Shown: positions 1-8,556, numbered from the stretch's first letter. The stretch is 64,000 bases of DNA from an uncultured Bacilli bacterium (GCA_947631135.1 CANRKE010000001.1:8644-72643); one strand, 5' to 3'. Program-made: numbers and translations. Notes: a model not told the origin generated them from the sequence alone.

Positions 1-274
1 ACAATGGTTTACCGCCTAAAATTCTAAAATAATAAACATTAAATTTTTGTGATATTAACTTTATATCATGTTCGTAATCAGTTAAATTTACATAGTTATT
101 ATCATAAATATTTGAAAAATGTGCACATCCTTTACAATTTAAATTACAATGGTCAACAACATTTGTTTCCAAATAATTTAAAAATGGTAATGATAAATTA
201 ATTGAATCTATATAGTTATTTAACTTTTTAATTTGTAATTTTATACATTTTATTTTACTATTTGTAATTATCAA
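1..274 (-). CDS. Radical SAM protein, N-terminal part, runs off the left edge; 5' end possibly damaged
   Basis: The reverse strand translates into a radical SAM domain start: CNLNCKGCAHFS gives the CX3CX2C cluster that binds the SAM-coordinating 4Fe-4S, followed by an ILGGKPL segment matching the usual GGEP motif with K in place of E. The cysteine motif is preceded by LPFLNYLETNVVDH, typical of family members with a short region before the cluster. The gene continues beyond the window, so the substrate cannot be judged. No ATG lies between the in-frame TAA at 296-298 and the domain. The only usable start is a TTG at 274 with no Shine-Dalgarno sequence, so the gene may have lost its 5' end (pseudogene) or use a poor start. 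The family call is firm; the start and intactness are not. Confidence 0.75.
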   Translation of the reverse strand, partial: MIITNSKIKCIKLQIKKLNNYIDSINLSLPFLNYLETNVVDHCNLNCKGCAHFSNIYDNNYVNLTDYEHDIKLISQKFNVYYFRILGGKPL

Positions 275-292
275 ATCTGTGAATATTATATA

Positions 293-321
293 TTGTTATA
301 TTGGGAAAAATATGATAAAAT
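293..321 (+). promoter_or_regulatory. Putative sigma-70 promoter for the 343-1899 gene pair
   Basis: TTGTTA (293-298), a 17-base spacer and TAAAAT (316-321) preceded by TGA, an extended -10. It lies about 20 bases before the first gene and overlaps the region where the divergent radical SAM gene should begin. Confidence 0.45.
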
Positions 322-342
322 TATGGTCGGAGATGATATTAA

Positions 343-1398
343 ATGCACGAATGTTTATTATGTGAAAGAGATATGAAAAAATCAAAAAATGAATTTGGTA
401 ATGGGTGTATAAATAATATATATAAATTTTTAGATATAGAAAAGCCTACAAGGGGAAAGGATAAAGAATTATTTTTATATAAAAACATTATGAAAAAAAC
501 AAACATTTATAAAATTAATAAGGAACAGAAAATATGGTTAGCTGATAGATATTTAACATATCAATATTTAGATAAATTAACATATGGAAACTTTGAAAAA
601 TTAAAAAAACAGATAAACGAAGATATTGAAAATGTTGATAAAACAGAAAAATTTGATGAAATGATTACATCTAAAAAGATCAAATTAAAAGAAGCATATG
701 ATATATACAAAAAAGAAACAAAATTTAAAACTAATCTTGCTAAGATAGAAAATAATGAATATAAAGAAGAGGAAAATATAAAATTATTAATAACTGGTTT
801 TAGTTATATATTCAATATATATAAAAATCAATATGAAAAGAATTCATTTAAGGCGATGCAATATGTGTTTTGGCAAACAGTAATTGAAGTTGGAAGAAGA
901 TATTTTAATTATAAATTGGCAGCAGAATTATTACAACATTCTTTAAAGAAAGATCCAAAAGACTTTATTATAAAAGACAAAAAAATAATAAATATGATAA
1001 TTAGTGATCAAAACTTTAAAAAAAAGATAAAAGAAATTTTAGATAAGTATAATAAAAAACAAAATTTTTATATATCACAAGGAAAAGAGTCTATGTCATT
1101 TAAAAATAACGATTTATATTTTGCAATTCATAAGGCTAATATTGAAATGAGCGCAAAAAAAAATGAGGATTCAAGTTGGGAAGCAAATATTACTTTAAGT
1201 GATACTTTTGATTTTACTAAATTTAAATCACCGTTTGATTATTACTTTGATGCAAATAATATTCCAAAAAGCATATTGTCTAGTACATTATATAATTTAG
1301 CATTTATTTCACAAAAATTAGGAGTAATTAAGGAATATAACGTTATTGTAAAACTTACAATAAAAATACAAAAAAATGGTGAAATTGAAATGTTTTAA
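343..1398 (+). CDS. Hypothetical lysine-rich protein, 351 aa
   Basis: I do not recognise the family. The start ATG follows GGAGATGATATTAA, an acceptable ribosome binding site. The protein begins MHECLLCERD, with a CxxC at residues 4-7 and a further Cys at 22, so a small metal site is possible. The rest is rich in Lys, Asn and Ile, mostly helical in appearance, with no signal peptide or membrane segment. A more conserved-looking centre contains AMQYVFWQTVIEVGRRYF. It is followed after 3 bases by a small membrane protein gene whose ribosome binding site overlaps its end, so the two are probably one transcript. The pair is oriented against the neighbouring ribosomal operon. Confidence 0.6.
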   Translation: MHECLLCERDMKKSKNEFGNGCINNIYKFLDIEKPTRGKDKELFLYKNIMKKTNIYKINKEQKIWLADRYLTYQYLDKLTYGNFEKLKKQINEDIENVDKTEKFDEMITSKKIKLKEAYDIYKKETKFKTNLAKIENNEYKEEENIKLLITGFSYIFNIYKNQYEKNSFKAMQYVFWQTVIEVGRRYFNYKLAAELLQHSLKKDPKDFIIKDKKIINMIISDQNFKKKIKEILDKYNKKQNFYISQGKESMSFKNNDLYFAIHKANIEMSAKKNEDSSWEANITLSDTFDFTKFKSPFDYYFDANNIPKSILSSTLYNLAFISQKLGVIKEYNVIVKLTIKIQKNGEIEMF

Positions 1399-1413
1399 GA
1401 GGTGATGTTAGTA

Positions 1414-1899
1414 ATGAAAAAAATATTAAAAAGAGCTTTTTTTATTATATTACTTTTGATAATAATATATATAGTATACTTACATACTCTTTATGATTAT
1501 AATTTTTATTCATCACTAATTGAAATTCCTATACCAATGTTTGCAAAGATGGAGGAAAAGGACACACATGGTGGATTTCATGGAGATGGGGAATCATTAG
1601 TAAAAATATATTTTTCGAACAAACAAGCAGAAAAATTTATAAAAAAAATTAAAAACAATACTCATTGGAGTACTTTACCAATTGATGAAATATTACAAAA
1701 TTGTATAAACAATAATAGTATAGAAGGTATGTCTGTACCTCTTGTAGAAAATGGATATTGGTTCTTTTTAGATAGACATAGCAATGCAACAAATAAATAT
1801 GATTATAATGATATGTTCAATAGAGCTTCTTCAAATTATTCTGTTGCTATATTTGATAAAGAATCTAATATACTCTATATTTATTCATTAGATACATAA
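1414..1899 (+). CDS. Hypothetical membrane-anchored protein, 161 aa
   Basis: Family not recognised. I chose the ATG at 1414 because AAGAGGTG sits at the right distance; upstream in-frame GTG (1402) and ATG (1405) overlap that ribosome binding site. Residues about 5-25 form one hydrophobic segment after MKKILKR, so the protein is probably an N-terminally anchored extracellular protein or has an uncleaved signal. The remaining 130 residues are polar, with a Gly/His-rich stretch (THGGFHGDGE) that might bind a ligand. No lipobox is visible. It is co-directional with, and almost touching, the preceding hypothetical gene, suggesting a two-gene unit. Confidence 0.6.
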   Translation: MKKILKRAFFIILLLIIIYIVYLHTLYDYNFYSSLIEIPIPMFAKMEEKDTHGGFHGDGESLVKIYFSNKQAEKFIKKIKNNTHWSTLPIDEILQNCINNNSIEGMSVPLVENGYWFFLDRHSNATNKYDYNDMFNRASSNYSVAIFDKESNILYIYSLDT

Positions 1900-1941
1900 A
1901 TAAAAGGACAATATGTTAATTTTAAAATTTATAATTACTAC

Positions 1942-1965
1942 AAAAAAAAGAACTCACGCGAGTTC
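1942..1965 (-). terminator. Intrinsic terminator of the ribosomal superoperon
   Basis: Read on the minus strand just after rplQ: a perfect 6-bp stem GAACTC/GAGTTC with a 4-base loop, followed by eight T. It closes the S10-spc-alpha operon. Confidence 0.85.
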
Positions 1966-1975
1966 AATTTATATA

Positions 1976-2374
1976 TTATTCAGCTGTTTCAGTAGTTTCT
2001 TTCTTACTTTTTTTATCTTCTTTAGCGTCTTCTTCAACTAATTCTAAAATTACAACTAGAGCATCATCTCCACGTCTTTCAGATAATTTTAAAATTCTAG
2101 TATATCCACCATTTCTGTTTTTATATCTAACAGCTAAATCATTGAATAATTTATTTACAACTTCTTTATCATTATGTAAAAATGCAAGTGCTTTACGACG
2201 AGCAACTAAGCTTCCATCTTTTGCATAACTAATCATTTTATCAACAAATTTTCTTGTTTCTTTTGCTCTTGTTTCAGTAGTTTTTATTTTTTCAAGCATA
2301 ATAACATCTTTTACTTGTGAAGCTAGCATACTTCTTCTATGTTTGCAAGTTCTTCCTAATTTTCTATATGCCAT
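1976..2374 (-). CDS. rplQ: Large ribosomal subunit protein bL17
   Basis: bL17 binds 23S rRNA near the peptide exit tunnel. The start MAYRKLGRTCKHRRSMLA and the GGYTRI segment are family hallmarks. The length of 132 residues is slightly longer than usual because of an acidic/lysine tail (EDAKEDKKSKKE). It is the last gene of the superoperon, 17 bases after rpoA, with GGAGG before its ATG, and is followed by the terminator at 1942-1965. Confidence 0.97.
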   Translation of the reverse strand: MAYRKLGRTCKHRRSMLASQVKDVIMLEKIKTTETRAKETRKFVDKMISYAKDGSLVARRKALAFLHNDKEVVNKLFNDLAVRYKNRNGGYTRILKLSERRGDDALVVILELVEEDAKEDKKSKKETTETAE

Positions 2375-2391
2375 TTAAAATACCTCCTTTA

Positions 2392-3357
2392 TTAATCTTC
2401 GTCTTTAAATTTAAGACCCATACCTTTAATTTTATCAATAACTTCTTTTAATGATTTTTTACCTAAATTACGTATTTTAACCATTTCAGATTCTTTCTTA
2501 GCAATAATATCTTGAACAGTAAGTAGTGATGCACGTTTTAAACAGTTATAAGCACGAACAGAGAAATCTAAATCTTCAATTGGTGTTTGTAATGTTTTTA
2601 ATCTTGGATCTTCTACTTTTTCGTTCATTAATCCTCTTTCATCACCAATATTGTCTATTGATGCAGTGATTTCAAAATGTTCACATAATATTCTTGATGC
2701 AAGAGAAATTGCTTCTTCTGGTTTAATTGAACCATTTGTCCATACATTTAATATTAATTTATCAAAATTTTCATTTTGACCAACACGAGCTGGTTCAACA
2801 TCATAACTTATTCTTTCTATTGGTGAATAAAGAGAATCTATTGCAATTACTCCAGCTTTAACATTTCCAAGTAATTTCTTTTGTTCATCACATTTTACAT
2901 ATCCACGTCCATTACCGATAGTACATTCCATAACAAGACTACCACCATCACATACGTGAGCAATTACTTTATCCTTATTAATTATTTCAATATCAGGATC
3001 ACATTCAAAATCAGATGCTAATACTTCTTTTTCAGAAGAAATATTTAATTTAATAACATGTTCTTCTGAATCATTTTCTGAATGATTTTTAATTACAACA
3101 TCTTTAAGATTTAAGATGATTGTAGTTACATCTTCATAAACTCCTTCAATTGTTTGGAATTCATGTTGAACTCCTTCAATTTTTACACTAGTTATCGCAC
3201 TACCTGGTAATGATGATAACATAACTCTTCTTAGTGCATTTCCTAATGTATTACCGAATCCTCTTTCAAGAGGTTCCATTTCAAATTTTCCATAAAAATT
3301 ATTTTCTACGTATTCACTTACTTTGTAATCAGGTTTTTCAAATCTAACTTTCAACAC
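2392..3357 (-). CDS. rpoA: DNA-directed RNA polymerase alpha subunit
   Basis: Alpha dimerises to scaffold RNA polymerase assembly, and its C-terminal domain contacts UP elements and activators. The N-terminal domain (about 1-230) carries ERGFGNTLGNALRRVMLSS, the dimerisation and beta/beta-prime docking helix. After a linker, the C-terminal domain (about 250-315) has SVRAYNCLKRA and KIRNLGKKSLKEV, its helix-hairpin-helix. At 321 residues it is full length. It lies in the alpha operon rpsM-rpsK-rpoA-rplQ, 17-18 bases from each neighbour, which couples polymerase and ribosome synthesis. Confidence 0.98.
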   Translation of the reverse strand: MLKVRFEKPDYKVSEYVENNFYGKFEMEPLERGFGNTLGNALRRVMLSSLPGSAITSVKIEGVQHEFQTIEGVYEDVTTIILNLKDVVIKNHSENDSEEHVIKLNISSEKEVLASDFECDPDIEIINKDKVIAHVCDGGSLVMECTIGNGRGYVKCDEQKKLLGNVKAGVIAIDSLYSPIERISYDVEPARVGQNENFDKLILNVWTNGSIKPEEAISLASRILCEHFEITASIDNIGDERGLMNEKVEDPRLKTLQTPIEDLDFSVRAYNCLKRASLLTVQDIIAKKESEMVKIRNLGKKSLKEVIDKIKGMGLKFKDED

Positions 3358-3374
3358 CTAACACACTCCCTTTC

Positions 3375-3761
3375 TTAGTTACGAGGACGTTTTGGTGGAC
3401 GGCAACCATTGTGTGGTACTGGTGTTACATCTGTTATAGAAATTATTTCTAAACCAGCTGCTTGTAATGATCTTATTGCATATTCACGTCCAGGTCCTAA
3501 TCCTTTAACTTCAACTGAAACTTTTTTCATTCCATTATCAACAGCAGTTTTTCCTGCAGCTTCTGCTGCTTGTCCTGCTGCATATGGAGTACTTTTTTTA
3601 CTTCCTTTAAATCCTAAAGTACCAGCAGATGCCCAACATATTGCGTTTCCTTCCATATCAGTAATAGTTACTATGGAATTATTATATGTTGAATAAATAT
3701 GTGCCATACCTTCAGGTATATTTTTCTTAACTTTACGTTTTCTCAACTTAACTTTAGCCAT
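3375..3761 (-). CDS. rpsK: Small ribosomal subunit protein uS11
   Basis: uS11 binds the 690/790 region of 16S rRNA on the platform of the 30S subunit, near the E-site mRNA. The 128-residue protein has the usual AHIYSTYNNSIVTITD start and ends TPVPHNGCRPPKRPRN, the strongly conserved tail. It sits between rpsM and rpoA with 15-17 base gaps and a clear AGGAGG before the ATG. Nothing unusual is visible. Confidence 0.98.
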   Translation of the reverse strand: MAKVKLRKRKVKKNIPEGMAHIYSTYNNSIVTITDMEGNAICWASAGTLGFKGSKKSTPYAAGQAAEAAGKTAVDNGMKKVSVEVKGLGPGREYAIRSLQAAGLEIISITDVTPVPHNGCRPPKRPRN

Positions 3762-3776
3762 AATATAACCTCCTTA

Positions 3777-4151
3777 TTATTTTTTCTTATTAGCTACAAT
3801 TTTCTTAGAACCACGTCTATTTTTCCAACTTCTACAATTACGTCCTGTTCTTTGACCTCTACAAGGTAATCCTTTAATATGACGAGTACCTCTATAAGAT
3901 TTTATTTCCATTTGAGTCTTAATATCCGTACTTACTTGTCTTCTTAAATCACCTTCAATTGTATAATTGGATACTTCATTACGAATTTTATTTAATTCGT
4001 CTTCACTTAAATCTTTTACTCTTCTTTGTCCTTCTATTCCAGCTTGTTCACATATTTTCTTTGCAGTACTTCTACCTATACCAAATATATAAGTTAATGA
4101 TATACAAACTGCTTTATTATCTGGAATATCTACACCTTTTATACGTGCCAT
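3777..4151 (-). CDS. rpsM: Small ribosomal subunit protein uS13
   Basis: uS13 sits in the head of the 30S subunit and contributes to bridge B1 and P-site tRNA contacts. The 124-residue sequence starts MARIKGVDIPDNKA, contains IFGIGRSTAKKIC (helix-two-turn-helix) and has the conserved RGTRHIKGLPCRGQRTGRN segment before a basic tail. It is separated from rpmJ by 18 bases, as in the Bacillus order infA-rpmJ-rpsM-rpsK. Confidence 0.98.
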   Translation of the reverse strand: MARIKGVDIPDNKAVCISLTYIFGIGRSTAKKICEQAGIEGQRRVKDLSEDELNKIRNEVSNYTIEGDLRRQVSTDIKTQMEIKSYRGTRHIKGLPCRGQRTGRNCRSWKNRRGSKKIVANKKK

Positions 4152-4169
4152 AATCTTTCCTTACCTCCA

Positions 4170-4283
4170 TTATCCTTGTTTTTGTTTGTGTTTAGGGTTT
4201 TCACAAATTACCATTACTTTTCCCTTACGTTTTATTACTTTGCATTTAGCGCAAATTGGTTTTACTGATGGTTTTACTTTCAT
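4170..4283 (-). CDS. rpmJ: Large ribosomal subunit protein bL36
   Basis: A 37-residue gene read directly from the sequence: it begins MKVKPSVKPICAKC and ends NPKHKQKQG. Cys11, Cys14, Cys27 and His32 form the zinc site of the zinc-containing (C+) bL36 type. The ATG at 4283 is preceded by AGGAGG, and the TAA at 4170-4172 lies 18 bases before rpsM. bL36 binds 23S rRNA near the peptidyl transferase region. Its place between infA and rpsM is the standard one. Confidence 0.97.
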   Translation of the reverse strand: MKVKPSVKPICAKCKVIKRKGKVMVICENPKHKQKQG

Positions 4284-4298
4284 ATATTTCCCTCCTAC

Positions 4299-4514
4299 TT
4301 ACTTTCTATAGGTTATACGCCCACGTGTTAAATCATATATTGATAATTCTACAAGCACTGTATCGCCTGGTAAAATACGAATGTAATTCATTCTTATTTT
4401 ACCAGAAACGTGAGCTTCTATTATGTGCTTGTTTTCAAGTTCAACTTTAAATTTTCCTCCTGGTAATACTTCAATTACTTTACCTTCCATTTCAATTACA
4501 TCATTTTTAGCCAT
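4299..4514 (-). CDS. infA: Translation initiation factor IF-1
   Basis: IF-1 is a single OB-fold protein that occupies the ribosomal A site during initiation. I use the ATG at 4514 (MAKNDVIEMEGKV, 71 residues, standard length). The longer frame reaching 4523 starts at a GTG that overlaps the ribosome binding site AGGAG. That site lies inside the last codons of map, so translation of the two is probably coupled. The family motif GKVIEVLPGGKFKVEL is clear. Confidence 0.97.
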   Translation of the reverse strand: MAKNDVIEMEGKVIEVLPGGKFKVELENKHIIEAHVSGKIRMNYIRILPGDTVLVELSIYDLTRGRITYRK

Positions 4515-4519
4515 TAAAC

Positions 4520-5269
4520 TCACTCTCCTGTTAAAATTTCATATCCATCTTTAGTAACAACAACTGTATGTTCATAATGAGCAGATGGTTTATGATCCAT
4601 CGTTATTACTGTCCAATCATTATCACTAACATAGACATTTCTTCTTCCTAAATTAAGCATAGGTTCAACTGCAATTACCATTCCTTCCTTTAGAACTGGT
4701 CCTTTATAGTTTGAAACAAAGTTAGGAACTTCAGGATCTTCATGTACATCAGTACCAACACCATGTCCTACTAATTCTCTTACTATACTTAAATTATATG
4801 AATTTGCACAATCTTCTATTGCTTTTGAAATATCACAAATTCTATTACCTGGTTTTATAGCTGATAATCCTTTATATAATGATTCTTCTGTACCTTTCAT
4901 AAGTCTTTTAATATCATCACTTGGATTATCTCCAATATAATATGTCCAGGCAGAATCTCCATGATATCCCTTATAACATGCACCAATATCAATCGATACA
5001 ATATCACCATCTTTTAACTTTCGATTATCTGGTATTCCATGAACTACTTCATCATTGATAGATATACATAAAGTATTTGGAAATCCATCATAATTAAGAA
5101 ACGATGGAGTAGCTCCTCTTTTTATTATGTAATCATAAGCGAGTTTATCAAGCTCTAATGAGGAAATACCTGGTTTTAAATATTGTTGTAAGTATTTGTG
5201 AGTATCGTAAACTATTCTACCAGCAATTTTTAAAAGTTTTATTTCATCTGGTGATTTAATAGTAATCAT
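4520..5269 (-). CDS. map: Methionine aminopeptidase, type I
   Basis: It removes the initiator methionine from new proteins using two divalent metal ions. The 249-residue catalytic domain shows the metal ligands in order: DIGACYKGYHGD (two Asp), GHGVGTDVHEDP (His), and the glutamates in AVEPMLN and the terminal YEHTVVV. There is no N-terminal zinc extension. I start at the ATG at 5269 (MITIKSPDEI), which follows GGGAAGTGAT, rather than at an upstream in-frame codon inside adk. Its order after secY-adk and before infA is the Bacillus arrangement. Confidence 0.96.
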   Translation of the reverse strand: MITIKSPDEIKLLKIAGRIVYDTHKYLQQYLKPGISSLELDKLAYDYIIKRGATPSFLNYDGFPNTLCISINDEVVHGIPDNRKLKDGDIVSIDIGACYKGYHGDSAWTYYIGDNPSDDIKRLMKGTEESLYKGLSAIKPGNRICDISKAIEDCANSYNLSIVRELVGHGVGTDVHEDPEVPNFVSNYKGPVLKEGMVIAVEPMLNLGRRNVYVSDNDWTVITMDHKPSAHYEHTVVVTKDGYEILTGE

Positions 5270-5273
5270 TATA

Positions 5274-5927
5274 TCACTTCCCAATAATATTTTCAATTGA
5301 TGAAAATACTTCTTTGATAGATTTTCCACTATCTATTTTATATAATAAATTTTTATCTTTATAATATTTTATTAATGGTTCAGTAGTAGCAACGTAAGTA
5401 TTATATCTTTCTTTGAAAGTTTCTTCATTATCGTCGCTTCTTTGATATATTTCATTACCACAATCATCACAAATACCATCTGTTTTTGGTTTTAATGCAT
5501 CTAAATATTTACTATATATTTTTCCACATTTTTTACATTGTAATCTACCACAAGATCTCTTCATTGCAGTATCATAATCAACATCTAGATGAAATACATA
5601 ATTAATTTTGTTATTTAATTTTTCCAATATATCATCTAATTTTTCTGCTTGATTTATATTTCTTGGAAATCCATCAAATATAAATCCTTCACCCTTATTA
5701 TCCTTTTCTATTCTTTTTTCTAGTACAGGTATTACTATTGAATCATCAACTAAAACACCTTTAACTTGCATATCATGAATTTTTTTACCTAACTCACTAC
5801 CTGTTTTAACTTCTTCTCTAAGTAAATCACCTGTAGATATTTTATTCAAATGATATTTTTTTTCTAATAATTCTGCTTGGGTTCCTTTACCAGCAGCAGG
5901 AGCTGCAATAAAAATTATATTTTTCAT
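5274..5927 (-). CDS. adk: Adenylate kinase, zinc-containing
   Basis: It interconverts ATP + AMP and 2 ADP. The 217-residue protein is of the long type with a zinc LID: CKKC and CDDC pairs flank the LID between residues about 130 and 160. FDGFPRN and the LID arginines are present. The P-loop reads AAPAAGKGTQ rather than the usual GxPGAGKGTQ: two glycines are replaced by alanine while the Lys and Thr that contact phosphate are kept. The start overlaps the secY stop by one base, and it precedes map by a few bases. Confidence 0.97.
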   Translation of the reverse strand: MKNIIFIAAPAAGKGTQAELLEKKYHLNKISTGDLLREEVKTGSELGKKIHDMQVKGVLVDDSIVIPVLEKRIEKDNKGEGFIFDGFPRNINQAEKLDDILEKLNNKINYVFHLDVDYDTAMKRSCGRLQCKKCGKIYSKYLDALKPKTDGICDDCGNEIYQRSDDNEETFKERYNTYVATTEPLIKYYKDKNLLYKIDSGKSIKEVFSSIENIIGK

Positions 5928-7204
5928 TACGCTTTATGTCTCCTTACATATTTACTTTTTTTATAACTTCTACTTATTAGCGAACTTTCTAATTGCTTAT
6001 ATGTTTCAAGTGCAACACCAACTACGATTAATAATCCTGTACCACCTATAGTAACACTTGATGGTAAACTAGATAAATTTGTAAATATTATTGGTAATCC
6101 AGCAATAATTGCTAGGAAAATTGCACCTGTAACAGTTAATCTTGACAATACTTGTTTTATATACTTACATGTATCTTTTCCTGGTTTAATTCCTGGTATG
6201 TATCCACCATTTTTTTGTAAATCTTCTGATAATTGTTCAGGGTTAATTTGTAAAAATACATAGAAATAAGCAAAGAACAATATCAAAAATATATATATTA
6301 CAAAACCAACTGGTGTATTATAATTCAAATATTTACTAACTATCAATGTAAATGTATCATTTTTAACAAATTGAGCTATTGTTGCAGGTATTGCTAATAA
6401 ACTTGATGCAAATATTACTGGTATAACTCCAGCAGAGTTAAGTCTTAATGGCATATATGATCTTGCTGCACCCATTGCATTAGTTGATTTATTAGCATAT
6501 TGAATAGGTAATCTTCTTTCAGCTTCTTGAACGAATATTATACCAACAACAACTAGTAAATATATTGCAATGAATATTAAGTAAGATACACCACCTAAGA
6601 ATATTTTTTGAACTGTATCAAATTTTACTAATTCATTAAATGCTTCAATGAACATTGATGGAATACTTGCAAGAATACCAGCCATAATGATTAGTGATAT
6701 ACCATTACCAACTCCTTTTTGAGTTATTTGATCACCTAACCATAATAGGAAAGCTGTTCCTGCTGTCATTATAGTTGCAACACGTAAATATTCTAGTGCA
6801 CTTGCATTTTTTAAAAACGCAAACGAATATGCAATTCCTTGAATAAATGCCATTGCAATACCAACATATCTTGTAATTTGATTTAGTTTTTGTCTACCAG
6901 TATAACCTTGTTTTTTTAATTCCGTAAAATATGGAATTATATCCATTGTTAATAACTCAATAATAATTGATGCAGTAATATATGGCATAACACCTAATGC
7001 AAATACTGAAAATTGTTTAAGTGCTCCACCACCCATTGCATTGATAAGTTCTAGAAATCCTAAATTATCAGTTAAATTTTCTGTACCAGGTATACGTATT
7101 GTTGTACCAACTTTAAATACAAACAATATCGCTAATGTGAAAAGTAATCTTTTTCTTAAATCCTTATTAGAAGGTTTAAATATTTGCTTGATTTCAGCAA
7201 ACAT
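5927..7204 (-). CDS. secY: Preprotein translocase subunit SecY
   Basis: The channel-forming subunit of the Sec translocon. At 425 residues with about ten hydrophobic segments it is full length. Typical landmarks are the first transmembrane segment after FKPSNKDLRKRLLFT, the plug-region sequence IRIPGTENL, and the cytosolic loop VQEAERRLPIQYANK that contacts SecA or ribosome. It lies in its usual place after rplO and overlaps adk by one base. The usual 30S/50S co-expression ties translocon supply to ribosome supply. Confidence 0.98.
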   Translation of the reverse strand: MFAEIKQIFKPSNKDLRKRLLFTLAILFVFKVGTTIRIPGTENLTDNLGFLELINAMGGGALKQFSVFALGVMPYITASIIIELLTMDIIPYFTELKKQGYTGRQKLNQITRYVGIAMAFIQGIAYSFAFLKNASALEYLRVATIMTAGTAFLLWLGDQITQKGVGNGISLIIMAGILASIPSMFIEAFNELVKFDTVQKIFLGGVSYLIFIAIYLLVVVGIIFVQEAERRLPIQYANKSTNAMGAARSYMPLRLNSAGVIPVIFASSLLAIPATIAQFVKNDTFTLIVSKYLNYNTPVGFVIYIFLILFFAYFYVFLQINPEQLSEDLQKNGGYIPGIKPGKDTCKYIKQVLSRLTVTGAIFLAIIAGLPIIFTNLSSLPSSVTIGGTGLLIVVGVALETYKQLESSLISRSYKKSKYVRRHKA

Positions 7205-7205
7205 A

Positions 7206-7649
7206 TTAAATCACCTCGATTTTTCCACCTGAATTTTCAACTTTTTCTAAAGCTTTTTTGCTATATTTATGTGCTTTGATAGTCAATTTTTTTTCTAATT
7301 CTCCAGTTGCTAATACTTTAATACCACTTAATTCTTTTTTAACAATTCCTTTTTCAATTAACATTTCTGGAGTAACTACATCTCCATCGTTAAATACATT
7401 TAAATCACTTAAATTAACAGTTGCATATACTTTTTTAAATCTTGCATTGCTAAATCCTCTTTTTGGTAAACGTCTGAATAATGGTAATTGTCCACCTTCA
7501 AATCCTGGACGAACTCCACCACCACTACGTGCGTTTTGTCCTTTATGTCCTTTACCACTAGTTTTTCCTAATCCACTACCTGGACCACGTCCAACTATTT
7601 TTCTTCTATGTGTAGATCCTTCCATAGGATGCATTTCATGTAATTTCAT
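7206..7649 (-). CDS. rplO: Large ribosomal subunit protein uL15
   Basis: uL15 has a long, glycine- and arginine-rich N-terminal extension that penetrates the 50S subunit. Here that is visible as GRGPGSGLGKTSGKGHKGQ followed by the GFEGGQLPLFRRLPKRGF motif. The length of 147 residues is normal. It begins only one base after the rpsE stop; rpmD (uL30), which normally separates the two genes, is missing. Translation of rplO is therefore likely coupled to rpsE. Confidence 0.98.
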   Translation of the reverse strand: MKLHEMHPMEGSTHRRKIVGRGPGSGLGKTSGKGHKGQNARSGGGVRPGFEGGQLPLFRRLPKRGFSNARFKKVYATVNLSDLNVFNDGDVVTPEMLIEKGIVKKELSGIKVLATGELEKKLTIKAHKYSKKALEKVENSGGKIEVI

Positions 7650-7650
7650 A

Positions 7651-8163
7651 TTATCCTAATATCTCCTCTACTGTTTTACCTCTTAATTTAGCAATATGTT
7701 CAGCACTTCTTTGAGAAGCTAATGCATTTATTGTTGATTGTGCCATATTTATTTTTGTATTTGAACCAAGTGATTTAGAAACAACATCTTTAACACCAGC
7801 AAGATCTAATACTGAACGAACTGGTCCACCAGCTATAACTCCAGTACCTTCTTTAGCAGGTTTAATTAATACTCTTGATGCTCCACTTCTACCAATTGCT
7901 TCGTGTGAAATTGTTCTGTTATCTACAAGTGATATTTGAATTATATTTTTTGTTGCATTTTGACTAGCTTTCTTTATTGCATCAGGAACTTCATTTGCTT
8001 TACCAGTACCTAATCCAACTTTCCCTTTTCTATCTCCAACAGCAACAACTGCACTAAATCTAAAATTACGTCCACCTTTAGTAACTTTAGTTATACGTCT
8101 AACAGCTATTACTTCTTCGTCATATATCTTCTTTGGTGGGTTATATTTTTTTCTTTCCATCAT
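7651..8163 (-). CDS. rpsE: Small ribosomal subunit protein uS5
   Basis: uS5 lines the mRNA entry channel and is an accuracy determinant of decoding. The 170-residue protein has the double-stranded RNA-binding N-domain (AVRRITKVTKGGRNFRFSA) and the C-domain with GTGVIAGGPVRSVLDLAG. Two adjacent ATG codons (8163 and 8160) follow GGAGG; either would serve. The following gene is rplO rather than rpmD. Confidence 0.98.
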   Translation of the reverse strand: MMERKKYNPPKKIYDEEVIAVRRITKVTKGGRNFRFSAVVAVGDRKGKVGLGTGKANEVPDAIKKASQNATKNIIQISLVDNRTISHEAIGRSGASRVLIKPAKEGTGVIAGGPVRSVLDLAGVKDVVSKSLGSNTKINMAQSTINALASQRSAEHIAKLRGKTVEEILG

Positions 8164-8173
8164 TACCCTCCTT

Positions 8174-8536
8174 CTAAAATTCTAATCCATTTTCACGTGC
8201 AGCATCAGCAAGTGCTTTTACACGTCCATGATATAGGTATCCACCTCTATCAAATACTACTTTTTTAATTTTTAATTTTTTAGCTTTTTCAGCTATATCT
8301 TTTCCAACAACTTTAGCTGCTTCAATATTTGAACCTTTAGCAATTTTTAATGATTTATCCAATGATGAAGCACTAGCTAATGTAATACCTTTTACATCAT
8401 CTATAATTTGTACTGAGATATTAGTGTTTGAACGGAATACATTTAGTCTAGGTATTTCACTAGTACCAGATAAATTCTTTCTAACTCTTCTATGTCTCAT
8501 TTTACGTGCTTCATTACGAGATACCTTATTTATCAT
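8174..8536 (-). CDS. rplR: Large ribosomal subunit protein uL18
   Basis: uL18 binds 5S rRNA together with uL5 in the central protuberance. The sequence is 120 residues long with the expected RLNVFRSNTNISVQIIDD core and FDRGGYLYHGRVKALADAARENGL C-terminus. The N-terminus is basic (RNEARKMRHRRVRKN). It lies between rplF and rpsE in the standard spc order. Confidence 0.98.
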   Translation of the reverse strand: MINKVSRNEARKMRHRRVRKNLSGTSEIPRLNVFRSNTNISVQIIDDVKGITLASASSLDKSLKIAKGSNIEAAKVVGKDIAEKAKKLKIKKVVFDRGGYLYHGRVKALADAARENGLEF

Positions 8537-8556
8537 AACTCTATCTCTCCTTTACC

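Noticed and set aside
7258..7659. Plus-strand frame opposite rplO, and similar frames opposite other ribosomal genes
   Set aside because: They are shadows of strongly conserved genes, with no ribosome binding site or protein-like composition.
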